Shown here one piece after another: positions 18,901-26,084 of a stretch of DNA of 47,772 nucleotides. The notes beneath the pieces were generated by a model. That model was not told where the DNA came from, ran no database searches, and saw only the letters and a list, made by a program, of their open reading frames with translations. Source of the DNA: a virus. Made by a program: the position numbers and the translations under genes. Each line of letters begins with the position of its first letter. Positions within the stretch are counted from its first letter, which is position 1. The DNA is taken from the IMG/VR virus record IMGVR_UViG_3300042992_001031, positions 1-47,772 of that record. One strand, written 5' to 3'.

Positions 18901-20666
18901 TATTTTACATTCCAAGCATTAGTATGAACATCATCTAATAATCTAATAAACGCCTCTGCAGATGCCATAACAACTGCAATCATATTTCTAACTGTTGGTT
19001 TAAATCCAAGACCACTGTCAGTGTCTTCAATTTTTCTTAACAATTCCGCAGAAATTGATGATTCATATTCTGATAATTTTTTATTTGCATCAGTCTCTAA
19101 TAAAGATATCTGACCATCAAATCTATTCGTCCCTTCAAAGATAAAAAAACTTGGTGCCAATACTTCTGATTTTGAAATTACAGGAAGTTTTGTTTGATAT
19201 AATTGTTCTTTAAAAGCATTTATGTCATCTTCTGTCGGTAATACTTTACCTGTTTGTAACCTTACTGTTTCTTTCCAATTGATAGCACCATCAACTGGTG
19301 GGTCAATTTTAAGAGTGTTAAATTTAATAGGATTTGGAATTGGGGATTCCCCATTTTTACCTAAAGTTTCATTTTCAGATAAAGCTTTGTTAAATTTATC
19401 AACATAACTTTCCAATAATTTACCGGCAGTTTCTTTTTCCCCCAAGGTTAATTTTTTATAAACATAAACTTTTTCATTTGTATTATTTAACACAATTGGT
19501 TTTGGGTCAATATAGGTATTAAACCATGAAATGTTTGTTCCCCTAATCGCAGAAAAATATTGTTTTAATATTTCTTTATAATTACGAATATTAGTAAGAG
19601 GCATAACCTTCGCTTTAGGAAATTTATCCATAATACGATTCTCAAATGTACTCAACTTAGTCATCAATTGGAATAATGTTAATTCCGGTAAATCAGCCGG
19701 AATTAATCCTTTTGCCTTATATTCACTATAAACCTCAACAATTTTTTGATAACCCTTTTCCGAAACTATTTGAGTAACAACAGAGTTATCACTTTGAGAA
19801 TTATTCTGTGAAATAACTCCTTGAGCCTTTGATTGTGATTCTGCCGTCTTATTAGATTCCTGTGTTCCTGTAGGAGATGTCGAAATATTAAATGTTTGAC
19901 CATACATGTGTGGTACTGCCATTAAATGTCCCATTGATATTTCATTTAAGACATTAAACTTGTATCCTTTAAATTGTAAATCCACTTGATAGTTACCACT
20001 AAATGTATTAAATGTTGCATGAAATTTTTCCAAATTTAATTGATATCTAATTGCCTGTCCATAATACCCTTTTAATGTTAAATAAAAGGGTGGGTAAGGA
20101 AGATTAAAAAAAGCGGCATAAGGCGAATTATTACCCAACGAAAACAATGCTTTACCTTGAACATCCTCCAACCTCATACTAACTGAAGGTACAAAAGACG
20201 AATTAGTTGTTATATTAATTGATGTAATCCCAAGTAATCCATTATCAAACACATTTGTTAAATTGGCCGGAGAACTGATTGAATATGCCTGATTACCGTC
20301 ATTAGTCGGAACTGTCTTTTCCATCATTTGATTATCACCATTAAACTTAGTTGAATTATTACCTGTCAATTCATCGTAATACCCAACCCCTAAAAAACTA
20401 TCTTTGGTTGGTTTTAAAAAATTCATCTTGGCAACTGATATAGTTCTAATTCTATCTTCAGGACTTGCACCAACTGCAAGTTTAGTTCTTGGAAGAACTT
20501 CCGCCTCCAAATTTGCAAACATTACTAAACTCTCATGGTCTATTAATCTTTCTTGTATTTTCCCTTGTGAATCTATTGTTTTATTAGGGTCAACTACAAT
20601 AATGTTATTGTAATCAAACTCAACTAATATATCTCCGCTGTTGTCCGCTCTTAAGTTACCTGCCAT
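12987..20666 (-). CDS. Giant baseplate protein: hub-like domain, possible peptidoglycan-hydrolase domain and IPT/TIG domain
   Basis: 2559 residues. The N-terminal 270 residues (LGITSINITTNSSFVPSVS, LNLEKFHATFNTFSGNYQVD) look like a tail-structure beta domain. At about 1835-1890, QPTMYFNLRHVPMFNGPYMI followed by QQVEHSIQPGQFQTTFQGVR resembles the last beta domain of hub proteins of the gp27/gpD type. At about 1950-2120, a helical region (NLELATIIYCISYVRTFQKA, KFNGWNHNF, ANFSTIDNFIAFMSAR) resembles a glucosaminidase or lysozyme-like fold, but I cannot name a catalytic residue. At about 2165-2254 there is a clear IPT/TIG Ig-like domain (PIITSFSPLSGNTGTIVQVN, then GTDFNG). The C-terminal 300 residues form beta domains. 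It follows gp53 with an 11-base overlap. T4 spreads such functions over gp27, gp5 and others, so a fusion is inferred. Very long phage tail-tip protein is the safe call. Confidence 0.8.
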   Translation of the reverse strand: MAGNLRADNSGDILVEFDYNNIIVVDPNKTIDSQGKIQERLIDHESLVMFANLEAEVLPRTKLAVGASPEDRIRTISVAKMNFLKPTKDSFLGVGYYDELTGNNSTKFNGDNQMMEKTVPTNDGNQAYSISSPANLTNVFDNGLLGITSINITTNSSFVPSVSMRLEDVQGKALFSLGNNSPYAAFFNLPYPPFYLTLKGYYGQAIRYQLNLEKFHATFNTFSGNYQVDLQFKGYKFNVLNEISMGHLMAVPHMYGQTFNISTSPTGTQESNKTAESQSKAQGVISQNNSQSDNSVVTQIVSEKGYQKIVEVYSEYKAKGLIPADLPELTLFQLMTKLSTFENRIMDKFPKAKVMPLTNIRNYKEILKQYFSAIRGTNISWFNTYIDPKPIVLNNTNEKVYVYKKLTLGEKETAGKLLESYVDKFNKALSENETLGKNGESPIPNPIKFNTLKIDPPVDGAINWKETVRLQTGKVLPTEDDINAFKEQLYQTKLPVISKSEVLAPSFFIFEGTNRFDGQISLLETDANKKLSEYESSISAELLRKIEDTDSGLGFKPTVRNMIAVVMASAEAFIRLLDDVHTNAWNVKYDPVRKQAIMDNPSSAQSSETRQKVPISVSAKESNQGLSNSEEPVYPWPLFFVETPEDKKGRFQLKYIADPTVVNLTQGYLFDKWPEVEFVEEYMKGLTQKFTIPIAPPPLDNERDTNRININAIEFPSAGLPYVNKEEVKFFYEIWERQFLTSHYSGLIRANSNQIDELIKLNVESEVNNIVKGLGISSPYLTLKLKNYNLKANSYPQFLSTISNDGTGRAYQDYIRDFFVTPYIKNLVNNSYSILSTSDIGKIPQVSTKSFALDVLLKNASNEPLIVDTLPYTNPTWCLNNLSSSKKSVGNEVYNTKKTLKIFEPRKIISNFNDVYNFTTNRPVTNFSFYQNQNPSLVALQFNLLNPYGLKDFYLEREPKNFVATEGYYDATTPTDVLPFKTTTSMLNTPYFVNSIMNGVQNNRTSDPYPYVQSAYLFLNSLPLATLRERYKTNTNTVPDELDYISSCFKKFGAIHKLPYAWILKYGSIWHRYKKYKESNVDILSSAWTNFDYTTNYSPILSSNTQTYQFNYNESPISITLQEETPTTAKMNVGFYPKVINDFNVFYNGFELYDEYTNLEIENSVKGGMKLYNFSDSNIISANQNGKTLNVITYSVLLSSSNYYPDVNCNPVSNTKGTDYYVVPSFGNPLNQSKIACVDNLTTGNNTKVNLTSNPSVYNGSVRTLWSAPNYGYFDSNQITYPQPDSYITRINSGETQSPLYFLNGDNYTEIEEIFSVFEKKILDLFEQEFLNFSKPITNSATNAQVSQFDTSPVDTNDNFRNFQSLFRNLMTVPIQGKEVSDLNYFSNTIGNQYNVFQTGIKDFMNYDILFRYGNPSNYNRRIFDSYLSHNNVQKVIDPIKFQPYVKNTLPTKTSSLSLSQSQLLNPNAWITLETEVGFSTINNVVYSSTGSYITDFFIDNNIQFTVDNVVLLAPIIKMYATQKLKNPNITVAQFQAQINQYLTNESVLQDNFLNLVLEGVRKNLPDQEQLPEKTIQSAIDSQQSKVENYEVFKALNDKWIAGGDYKSKTLFEDILFLDRASRNIGDTILLDIFEMRNMFSQKSINESMSVYTFISGLLIKNNFTVMNLPAYINFYNVQDVDGTTIPNRAEGSLEFANNLWGTFLDVDYRKSSSKMVCFYVGKPSQYLNLPKGNFRFRDDAFDMGRASENPLIENQVGKKDWGVSNKCVGFSVDIGIRNQNVFYSFSVSQDNGVATSETIATQLNMVDQASGKNVATQNASLYNLYKQRSYKCSVVCLGNALLQPTMYFNLRHVPMFNGPYMIQQVEHSIQPGQFQTTFQGVRQGVYDLPAIDNFIQSINQNLLTKVEELLKIKKDTINVLSASTESTKSNNIVQSANSTKGTTNQCESKVLPIYLNKKFQSTNAVLTGITESQFAEALKRIMPNNLELATIIYCISYVRTFQKASNSKIGKFNGWNHNFATVTLDIDYGEIDGTFLSTYSCLNLNQTPATKESLPIANFSTIDNFIAFMSARIRERIPQISNLGLVKYYACFWPVKVLSESYYDTHIKDYETLKNTFDRALTSALGVKIATKAIVEDLKNTINEVESKGSSNGVPTTTAVVSQLSCPPPIITSFSPLSGNTGTIVQVNGTDFNGTSSIKVNGVNVPSTEFTVFNGTTLRFNTPIIGTGKVISKGKIVITTPNGVFTSVGDYTFDPSIVASSASSPGGYQNPQNQTTNSSTSEQLQSSNTNPQTVGPLTMIGTEIQLNESKTQSLNVKINPQSTGYVLSPNPDMRYTVYELVEVNGKVSRKYISQSEISVGGQVLNNEFNVTLTEVESYFIDSIPKIEGKTQIDLVFILKAYKGVEQPVVQQFPFKVWYTAPGQTQVPVENVPTSQTLPTFPQQKLSLIKLFDSPNLQGEGWSYYNIKKPAGGYITYNFITEKPFTTQNVVSTKILNATTYEIVNYSGIGGITTNYTNEITLNKLGSFRLQVEYRPYGTTSPIGGEILVQTIISDVFTL

Positions 20667-20979
20667 AATAATAAAAATGATTTTCTAATGCCCCCTTATA
20701 GTCCTGTAATGAAGGTAGTAAAGGAAAAGGAATTATCAATATACTACCATCCGGTATAGTATTCTCTAAACCACCATATTGAGGATTAGCTTGGAGAACT
20801 AACCATCCGAAATAAGGTGAGTTATAATAATCCTGAGATACTTTATCCAATCTACTTCTACCAACTTTATATATAAATGCCTTATCGGTTGGTTTTTGAG
20901 GTAATTGCACGTAAGGTACAACGGTTTGTTCACCGTTAATTAAAAATTCACTATATCTGTTCCAATATTGAAATGCCAT
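20656..20979 (-). CDS. gp53: Baseplate wedge protein, gp53-like with LysM-type domain
   Basis: 107 residues. The core is LysM-like: KVGRSRLDKVSQDYYNSPYF, GWLVLQANPQYGG, TIPDGSILIIPFP. DYYNSPYFGWLVLQAN matches the YGNP.LYWVLL..N pattern of T4 gp53, in which a LysM-like unit clamps baseplate wedges together. The N-terminus (MAFQYWNRYSEFLINGEQTV) is short, so this is a minimal version (T4 gp53 is 196). It shares one base with the stop of the 1684-residue gene upstream and overlaps the giant hub gene downstream, so the three are translated together. Confidence 0.75.
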   Translation of the reverse strand: MAFQYWNRYSEFLINGEQTVVPYVQLPQKPTDKAFIYKVGRSRLDKVSQDYYNSPYFGWLVLQANPQYGGLENTIPDGSILIIPFPLLPSLQDYKGALENHFYYYGR

Positions 20980-23900
20980 TAATTAAGTTTTATTTTTGAT
21001 ATGTATGCTCCCGCAGAAACTCCGTCTTCAGAATTCCATTTATTATTGTCGGTATTTCTATTTGTTGTGTCTGATAATGTTGAAATCATAGTTTTTTGCG
21101 ATTTTTTAATATCATCACTTCCATTTGTTTCTGTTGAATAATTAAAAACTCTATCTTTTTTATCAAATGGAGTGTAAATTATATAATTTTTCAATTTGTT
21201 TTTTTCAACATAATTAATAAACTCTTTAGTAATATTATTTTCACTAACGAATAAAGGTCTAGTTTGAGTCACCCAATAGTTATCGAATTTAGATTCTACA
21301 TCATCAAAACCACCTTTTAATAAATCACTATTATTAATTATATTACCAATCATAGCGGTTTTAAATGTTTCATATTTTTTAATATCCACAACATCATCAG
21401 ACATTATCATATAAACTCTTCTGAAGATTTTATTTTCAAATTGGGTGTTTTTACTAAAAGGAAAAAATACTTCTTCGACTGTCGGACCTTTCATACTTTT
21501 TCCTTTATCATTTGTTTCAAATACTAAAACACCTTTATATGTTAAACCATCAGAAGGATTAACAAATTCCGATTCACTCCATATAAGTCCATTAAATTCT
21601 TTAATACCGTCATATATTTTTCGAATGTCATTAGCCAACTCAATTAATGTATTTGACGCTCCATTTGAGGTTGGGCTGACATTAGTTGTTCCACTTGTTA
21701 CATAAATTTTAACCGGCCCTGATTTTACTTGATATCCGTCAGTACCACTAACATAGGTCATTGCACCATCGAATATTGTAATGTTAGCTCTTCCTATTGT
21801 TTGGATATAATTTTGTTCCGTTGTTGTAATATCTTGAGTTATTTTTGTAATTGCGTTCTGATATGACGCTCTTTTATTTTTAATTAAATTTTTATAATTT
21901 TCTTTTAATTGACGAATCACTTTTGGTGAAAAATTACAAGTATCGGATGACATGAATTTAATAAATCCTTCATCCCCACTTTGAATATTTGTTTGTAATT
22001 CCGCAAAAATATCATCGAATCTTTTTTCAACATTATTTGGTTTGCCAAATAAAACTGATTTCTCAGTACTAACACCAAAATTACCTTGAGTGTATGAACG
22101 TTCTACCATCCATTGTTGTCTCACAGCATTATTATATTGATTAACACTTTCTTTTGTTTTATTTACAACTGTTTGAAAATACGTCTGAGTTTCATTCATA
22201 AATTTAACCATAAAATCAGAATAACTAATAGTACCTGTTTCACTGGTTTCCGTTACAACATTTGTAACTGTCACACCTATAGTACTATTATTACTTTGTC
22301 CATTCTCAACCGCCGCTTGATTAATTGCCGGTGCTTGAGGAGGTGATGTCATCGCTAAAAATTCTTTATCTAAAACTTTTAAGAAATCTTCTTGAGCCGT
22401 CACATCTGCTCTGTCATCCCAAATTTCAGTATTGGCATAATAGTTGAATGTTAATGCGTTTTGTAACTTATCAATAGATTCTTTTAACCCACTCCCACCA
22501 ACAAATTTAAATGATAAAGTTACATTTGCTATCATTGGTTGAATACCAATCCCTTCAGGGTTAATATCTAACGATTCATAAGCAAGACTTAAACCCTCAG
22601 GTATAATTTTAGTGTTATAAAAATCCCCGATTCGTAACACTAATACCGGTGGCGAACCAAATGAGGTATTAGTTGCGTTATTATATTGTAATTGTTGTTT
22701 ACCCGCAATATCTTTAACCGTTGGGATTGTGTCTCCCGGTCTCATACATTGTTGTAAGAATGTTAAACGAGAGTTTAACCCTTCAGGTGTTGTCGAATGG
22801 AATGCAGGTTGAAAGAATTTTAACTTGTCTCTAAGATTATCATAAACCATAGGTGTTTCAGCCTTGATAGTTTCAAAGTAGTCACATTCAGATAATAACG
22901 CTCTTAAAACTCGTTTAGTAATATTATCCCTTGGTTTCCACTCTTGAGTAATAACTTCTTCTTTAACCGTTGAGGTAATTGTGTTCTCGGTTACTTTTGT
23001 AACATATTTAGGTGGTGGTGGGGTGTCCGGAGATGTTAAAGTTGAAACAATATTTGAAATATATGACCTTCTACATGCCATTGCACCATATGTGAAAATA
23101 TCTTTACTACCAACTTGAACTTGTAATTCCGTATCACCTCCAATCACATTATTATCTTTATCAGTACAATTAATTGTTTTACCAGGACTTAACCCATCAA
23201 CAGTATATGGACTTATGTTAGATGTCATTGGTTGTGTGTTTACTGTTTCTCCACTAGCAACCCCCGGTTTAATTATTAATCTTTTAGGAGAACTTGTTAT
23301 AAATTTTTTAAGTGATTCGTTTTCATTAAAAAATTTAATTGTTGACTCTATTCTTCTAGCAGATAATTGCTCGTTGTATTCAATACTTGCCGGTGCAGAA
23401 CAACTTGAGTCAACACTAATAGTAACAGTACCTGTGGTATTTTGGGTTAATTGTTTGGCCAAATCAGTTACAAATTGTTTCATCACTTCATAATTTGGTG
23501 TCACAACCGTTGAAAACACTTGGCTTGTTTGTGCTGAATTTGGTTGAGTTTTGTAATAATTCTTATTTTGTTCACTAGTATATCTATCATATTCAACAGT
23601 ATAATTTGGAACCGGTTGATTCTTTTTTGGATAATCATTCCCAAAATAAAACCCTAAATTTTTATATTTGTTAAAATAGTCTTTAGAATTTCCCCCTCCC
23701 CCTGATTGAGAGGTGTCATTTGGGACTTTTACCGTTTCTTTAATATATTGTGTTTGCTCCTTTGTAGTTTCTTTTGATGATATAGCTTCTTGTAATTGAT
23801 ACAAATCATTTGGATTAACCGTATAATATTTTTTAGCTAATTCATATAAATCATATTTTCTACATCCAGCAAAGAATGATTCTAAAATACTATCAATTCT

Positions 23901-26033
23901 AACTTTATTAGTTTCATTACCCAATATTTTATCCACAACAACATTTAATGCGGATGGATGGTCAACAACTATTTTCCACGTTAAATTACCCGAACGAGAT
24001 GTACTTTTATATGTATAGATAGGTTCCGGTCTACCAAGGAATTCAGTTGGGTTCCAATTTGCTTGGGTTTGTTCTGTAAAAGTTAGACCATATGGTGCAA
24101 ACCACATAACTCTTCCTCCATTAGGCCCTCTTTCACATATTGGTAAATCCGCAACTGAAAAACCAGGAGTACTTGATGTTCTCCATGCTAGATTTTCTAA
24201 TGAAAACATATACTTTTTAGCGTATCCATTATTCATCCCACCAATAAGGTTTGTCGAATCTTGTCCCCCTTCTTGTTTGTTTGGTGCGATATTAAGGTTA
24301 TAGGTATTATCAAACACAGAATCTGAAAATCGTCTTCCTGATGTTGTTATACCATCTGTTTTTTGTAAATCATTATATTGTAGGTACGGTAAATCTTTTG
24401 CAAAAATACGGCAATATTCAGTTCCAACTTCTTGTCCAACAGCTCCAACGTATCGGTATACTTTAGAACCTTTAGTTATTTCTTTATAACCATCATGGAA
24501 AACTTTACTAACTTGGTCTATCGCATTACCTACATGTTGTAATCTTCTTCCTCCTTGAGGTTGACTATTAATTAATCTCTGAGTATCATCTAAGATAGAA
24601 CCCCCTTTAAAAGTTCTATTTGTTGATTCCGTTGTATTAAATGATGATGGTTTAAAATCTTCATCTTCATTAGTAATTACTCCGCCTAAACCAACTTTTT
24701 TACCAGCATTGTCTTTATATTTTGGGGAAGTCCAAGTGAATCCACCCTCAATACCACCTCCATTTGAATATGTTGGCCCGTTAGCACCTAATCGAATATC
24801 TTTGCTTGGTCCCTCATAAAGTTGTGATAACTCTTGAGGTCCATATACCGGTGATTGTTGTTCTTTACCAAATTGGTCAACAGGTAAATCACCACCAGGT
24901 GAGAATACTCTTGAAGGGTCAGAATTTCTTGACCCAACATAAAAATCGCTATTATTTGATAATGTTCCGGTTAAGGCGCCAGCAACTCTATCGAACACAC
25001 CTCTATCATAATTTGGTTTGTATCTATTATAATCAATGTTTTTAAACAAACGTGATTTTTGACCAGCACCTGTATTATTATAAAAAATTTGTGACCCGGT
25101 TTGTCCGGCACCCAATAATTGATTAAAAAAGTTTCCAACTGTTGTTCCAGCAATTGCGTTTGTAACTTGTTGAATTGTTGTAGGTTGTCCCGGATTAATC
25201 TTTGGGTCAAAATAGGACCCCGGAATTAAACTCACGGGTAAAATACTACCACCTAAACGAAGTGCAAAATCAGCAGCGGCCGTTATTGGATTTGACGGAA
25301 CTGAAATTTGCCAATTTGGTTCTAATATTGGAACTTGTCCTGATAAAATATTAACCAAGTCCGTTCCACTAGTTACATTTAAAATATTAGCTCTTCCTAT
25401 TGTTTCTAACCTTATTCGAGCAGCAATTCTTTCTTGAAACTCGTTTCTAAGTGTTTGAGCACCTAAACGAGCAATATATGAATCTTGACTCATAGAACCA
25501 TTACTACCATTAGGATTGTTAGATAATAATATTGATAATGGTGAATAAGTCGACACAACAATTGAACCAGGATATGGTTGTCCATTACCTTGTCTATCTT
25601 GGTCAGGTCTAACCGTTTCTAAACTTGAGAATGATTCTGCTGAGTCAAACACATTTAATCCGTCAGCATAGGCATTTAAAGGTCTCCATAACCTAACTGC
25701 ATCGTAACCTTCATCAACAATATGAGCATCTTGTTGTCCCGGTCCATATGACCCTTGATTTGAAACTGAATTAGTTAATCTATTTGGGTCTGGAACTTGC
25801 TCATACCCACCCTCATTACCATATCTATTTAAAGGGTATAGTTGATTGGCTAATGAAGGAACATCAATAAGTTGGTCAGGACTATCAATAACTGATAAAT
25901 CTGATTGAATATGCTCATACGGAACTTGAACAGAAGGTCTGTTTGGAGATTTAGTATAAGGAACTAAATTTCTTGTTATTAATTTCTTTCTGAAACCATC
26001 CGAATTTACGTAATCTAATGGACTGTTTGACAT
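20979..26033 (-). CDS. Giant tail/baseplate protein with tube-like domains and an embedded OmpA-like domain
   Basis: 1684 residues. At about 605-705, YMFSLENLAWRTSSTPGFSV, GGRVMWFAPYGLTF and FLGRPEPIYTYKSTSRSG resemble the tube-like beta domain of phage tail-tube/baseplate junction proteins. At about 850-995 is an OmpA-like domain (VTISVDSSCSAPASIEYNEQ, then LSARRIESTIKFF, the N..LS.RR signature). At about 1130-1205, RIGDFYNTKIIPEGLSLAYE, INPEGIGIQPMIANVTLSF and NALTFNYYANTEIWDDRAD form a second tube-type domain. The C-terminal third is more helical. It directly follows the tape measure, where T4 has gp48 and gp54, the tail-tube initiators; a fusion of such functions is plausible but unproven. 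A TATTTATA motif lies 15 bases before the ATG. Confidence 0.8.
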   Translation of the reverse strand: MSNSPLDYVNSDGFRKKLITRNLVPYTKSPNRPSVQVPYEHIQSDLSVIDSPDQLIDVPSLANQLYPLNRYGNEGGYEQVPDPNRLTNSVSNQGSYGPGQQDAHIVDEGYDAVRLWRPLNAYADGLNVFDSAESFSSLETVRPDQDRQGNGQPYPGSIVVSTYSPLSILLSNNPNGSNGSMSQDSYIARLGAQTLRNEFQERIAARIRLETIGRANILNVTSGTDLVNILSGQVPILEPNWQISVPSNPITAAADFALRLGGSILPVSLIPGSYFDPKINPGQPTTIQQVTNAIAGTTVGNFFNQLLGAGQTGSQIFYNNTGAGQKSRLFKNIDYNRYKPNYDRGVFDRVAGALTGTLSNNSDFYVGSRNSDPSRVFSPGGDLPVDQFGKEQQSPVYGPQELSQLYEGPSKDIRLGANGPTYSNGGGIEGGFTWTSPKYKDNAGKKVGLGGVITNEDEDFKPSSFNTTESTNRTFKGGSILDDTQRLINSQPQGGRRLQHVGNAIDQVSKVFHDGYKEITKGSKVYRYVGAVGQEVGTEYCRIFAKDLPYLQYNDLQKTDGITTSGRRFSDSVFDNTYNLNIAPNKQEGGQDSTNLIGGMNNGYAKKYMFSLENLAWRTSSTPGFSVADLPICERGPNGGRVMWFAPYGLTFTEQTQANWNPTEFLGRPEPIYTYKSTSRSGNLTWKIVVDHPSALNVVVDKILGNETNKVRIDSILESFFAGCRKYDLYELAKKYYTVNPNDLYQLQEAISSKETTKEQTQYIKETVKVPNDTSQSGGGGNSKDYFNKYKNLGFYFGNDYPKKNQPVPNYTVEYDRYTSEQNKNYYKTQPNSAQTSQVFSTVVTPNYEVMKQFVTDLAKQLTQNTTGTVTISVDSSCSAPASIEYNEQLSARRIESTIKFFNENESLKKFITSSPKRLIIKPGVASGETVNTQPMTSNISPYTVDGLSPGKTINCTDKDNNVIGGDTELQVQVGSKDIFTYGAMACRRSYISNIVSTLTSPDTPPPPKYVTKVTENTITSTVKEEVITQEWKPRDNITKRVLRALLSECDYFETIKAETPMVYDNLRDKLKFFQPAFHSTTPEGLNSRLTFLQQCMRPGDTIPTVKDIAGKQQLQYNNATNTSFGSPPVLVLRIGDFYNTKIIPEGLSLAYESLDINPEGIGIQPMIANVTLSFKFVGGSGLKESIDKLQNALTFNYYANTEIWDDRADVTAQEDFLKVLDKEFLAMTSPPQAPAINQAAVENGQSNNSTIGVTVTNVVTETSETGTISYSDFMVKFMNETQTYFQTVVNKTKESVNQYNNAVRQQWMVERSYTQGNFGVSTEKSVLFGKPNNVEKRFDDIFAELQTNIQSGDEGFIKFMSSDTCNFSPKVIRQLKENYKNLIKNKRASYQNAITKITQDITTTEQNYIQTIGRANITIFDGAMTYVSGTDGYQVKSGPVKIYVTSGTTNVSPTSNGASNTLIELANDIRKIYDGIKEFNGLIWSESEFVNPSDGLTYKGVLVFETNDKGKSMKGPTVEEVFFPFSKNTQFENKIFRRVYMIMSDDVVDIKKYETFKTAMIGNIINNSDLLKGGFDDVESKFDNYWVTQTRPLFVSENNITKEFINYVEKNKLKNYIIYTPFDKKDRVFNYSTETNGSDDIKKSQKTMISTLSDTTNRNTDNNKWNSEDGVSAGAYISKIKLN

Positions 26034-26048
26034 CTATGACTTTTTATT

Positions 26049-26056
26049 TATAAATA
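26049..26056 (-). promoter_or_regulatory. Late-promoter-like motif TATTTATA(AATA) before the 1684-residue gene
   Basis: The minus strand reads CTATTTATAAATAAAA in the 51-base gap after the tape measure gene. The element is nearly palindromic and so contains T4-type TATAAATA as well as TATTTATA. Confidence 0.5.
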
Positions 26057-26084
26057 GATTAAGGATGAGTTTTTATATTAAAAC

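Noticed and set aside
21445-23493. Several plus-strand open frames of 77-92 codons inside the tail gene
   Set aside because: Antisense shadows; compositions (Ser/Leu/Ile-rich) reflect the reverse of the Asn/Thr/Lys-rich coding strand.
24806-25210. Two overlapping open frames within the 1684-residue tail gene
   Set aside because: Low-complexity, in the wrong frame, and the host gene is intact across them.
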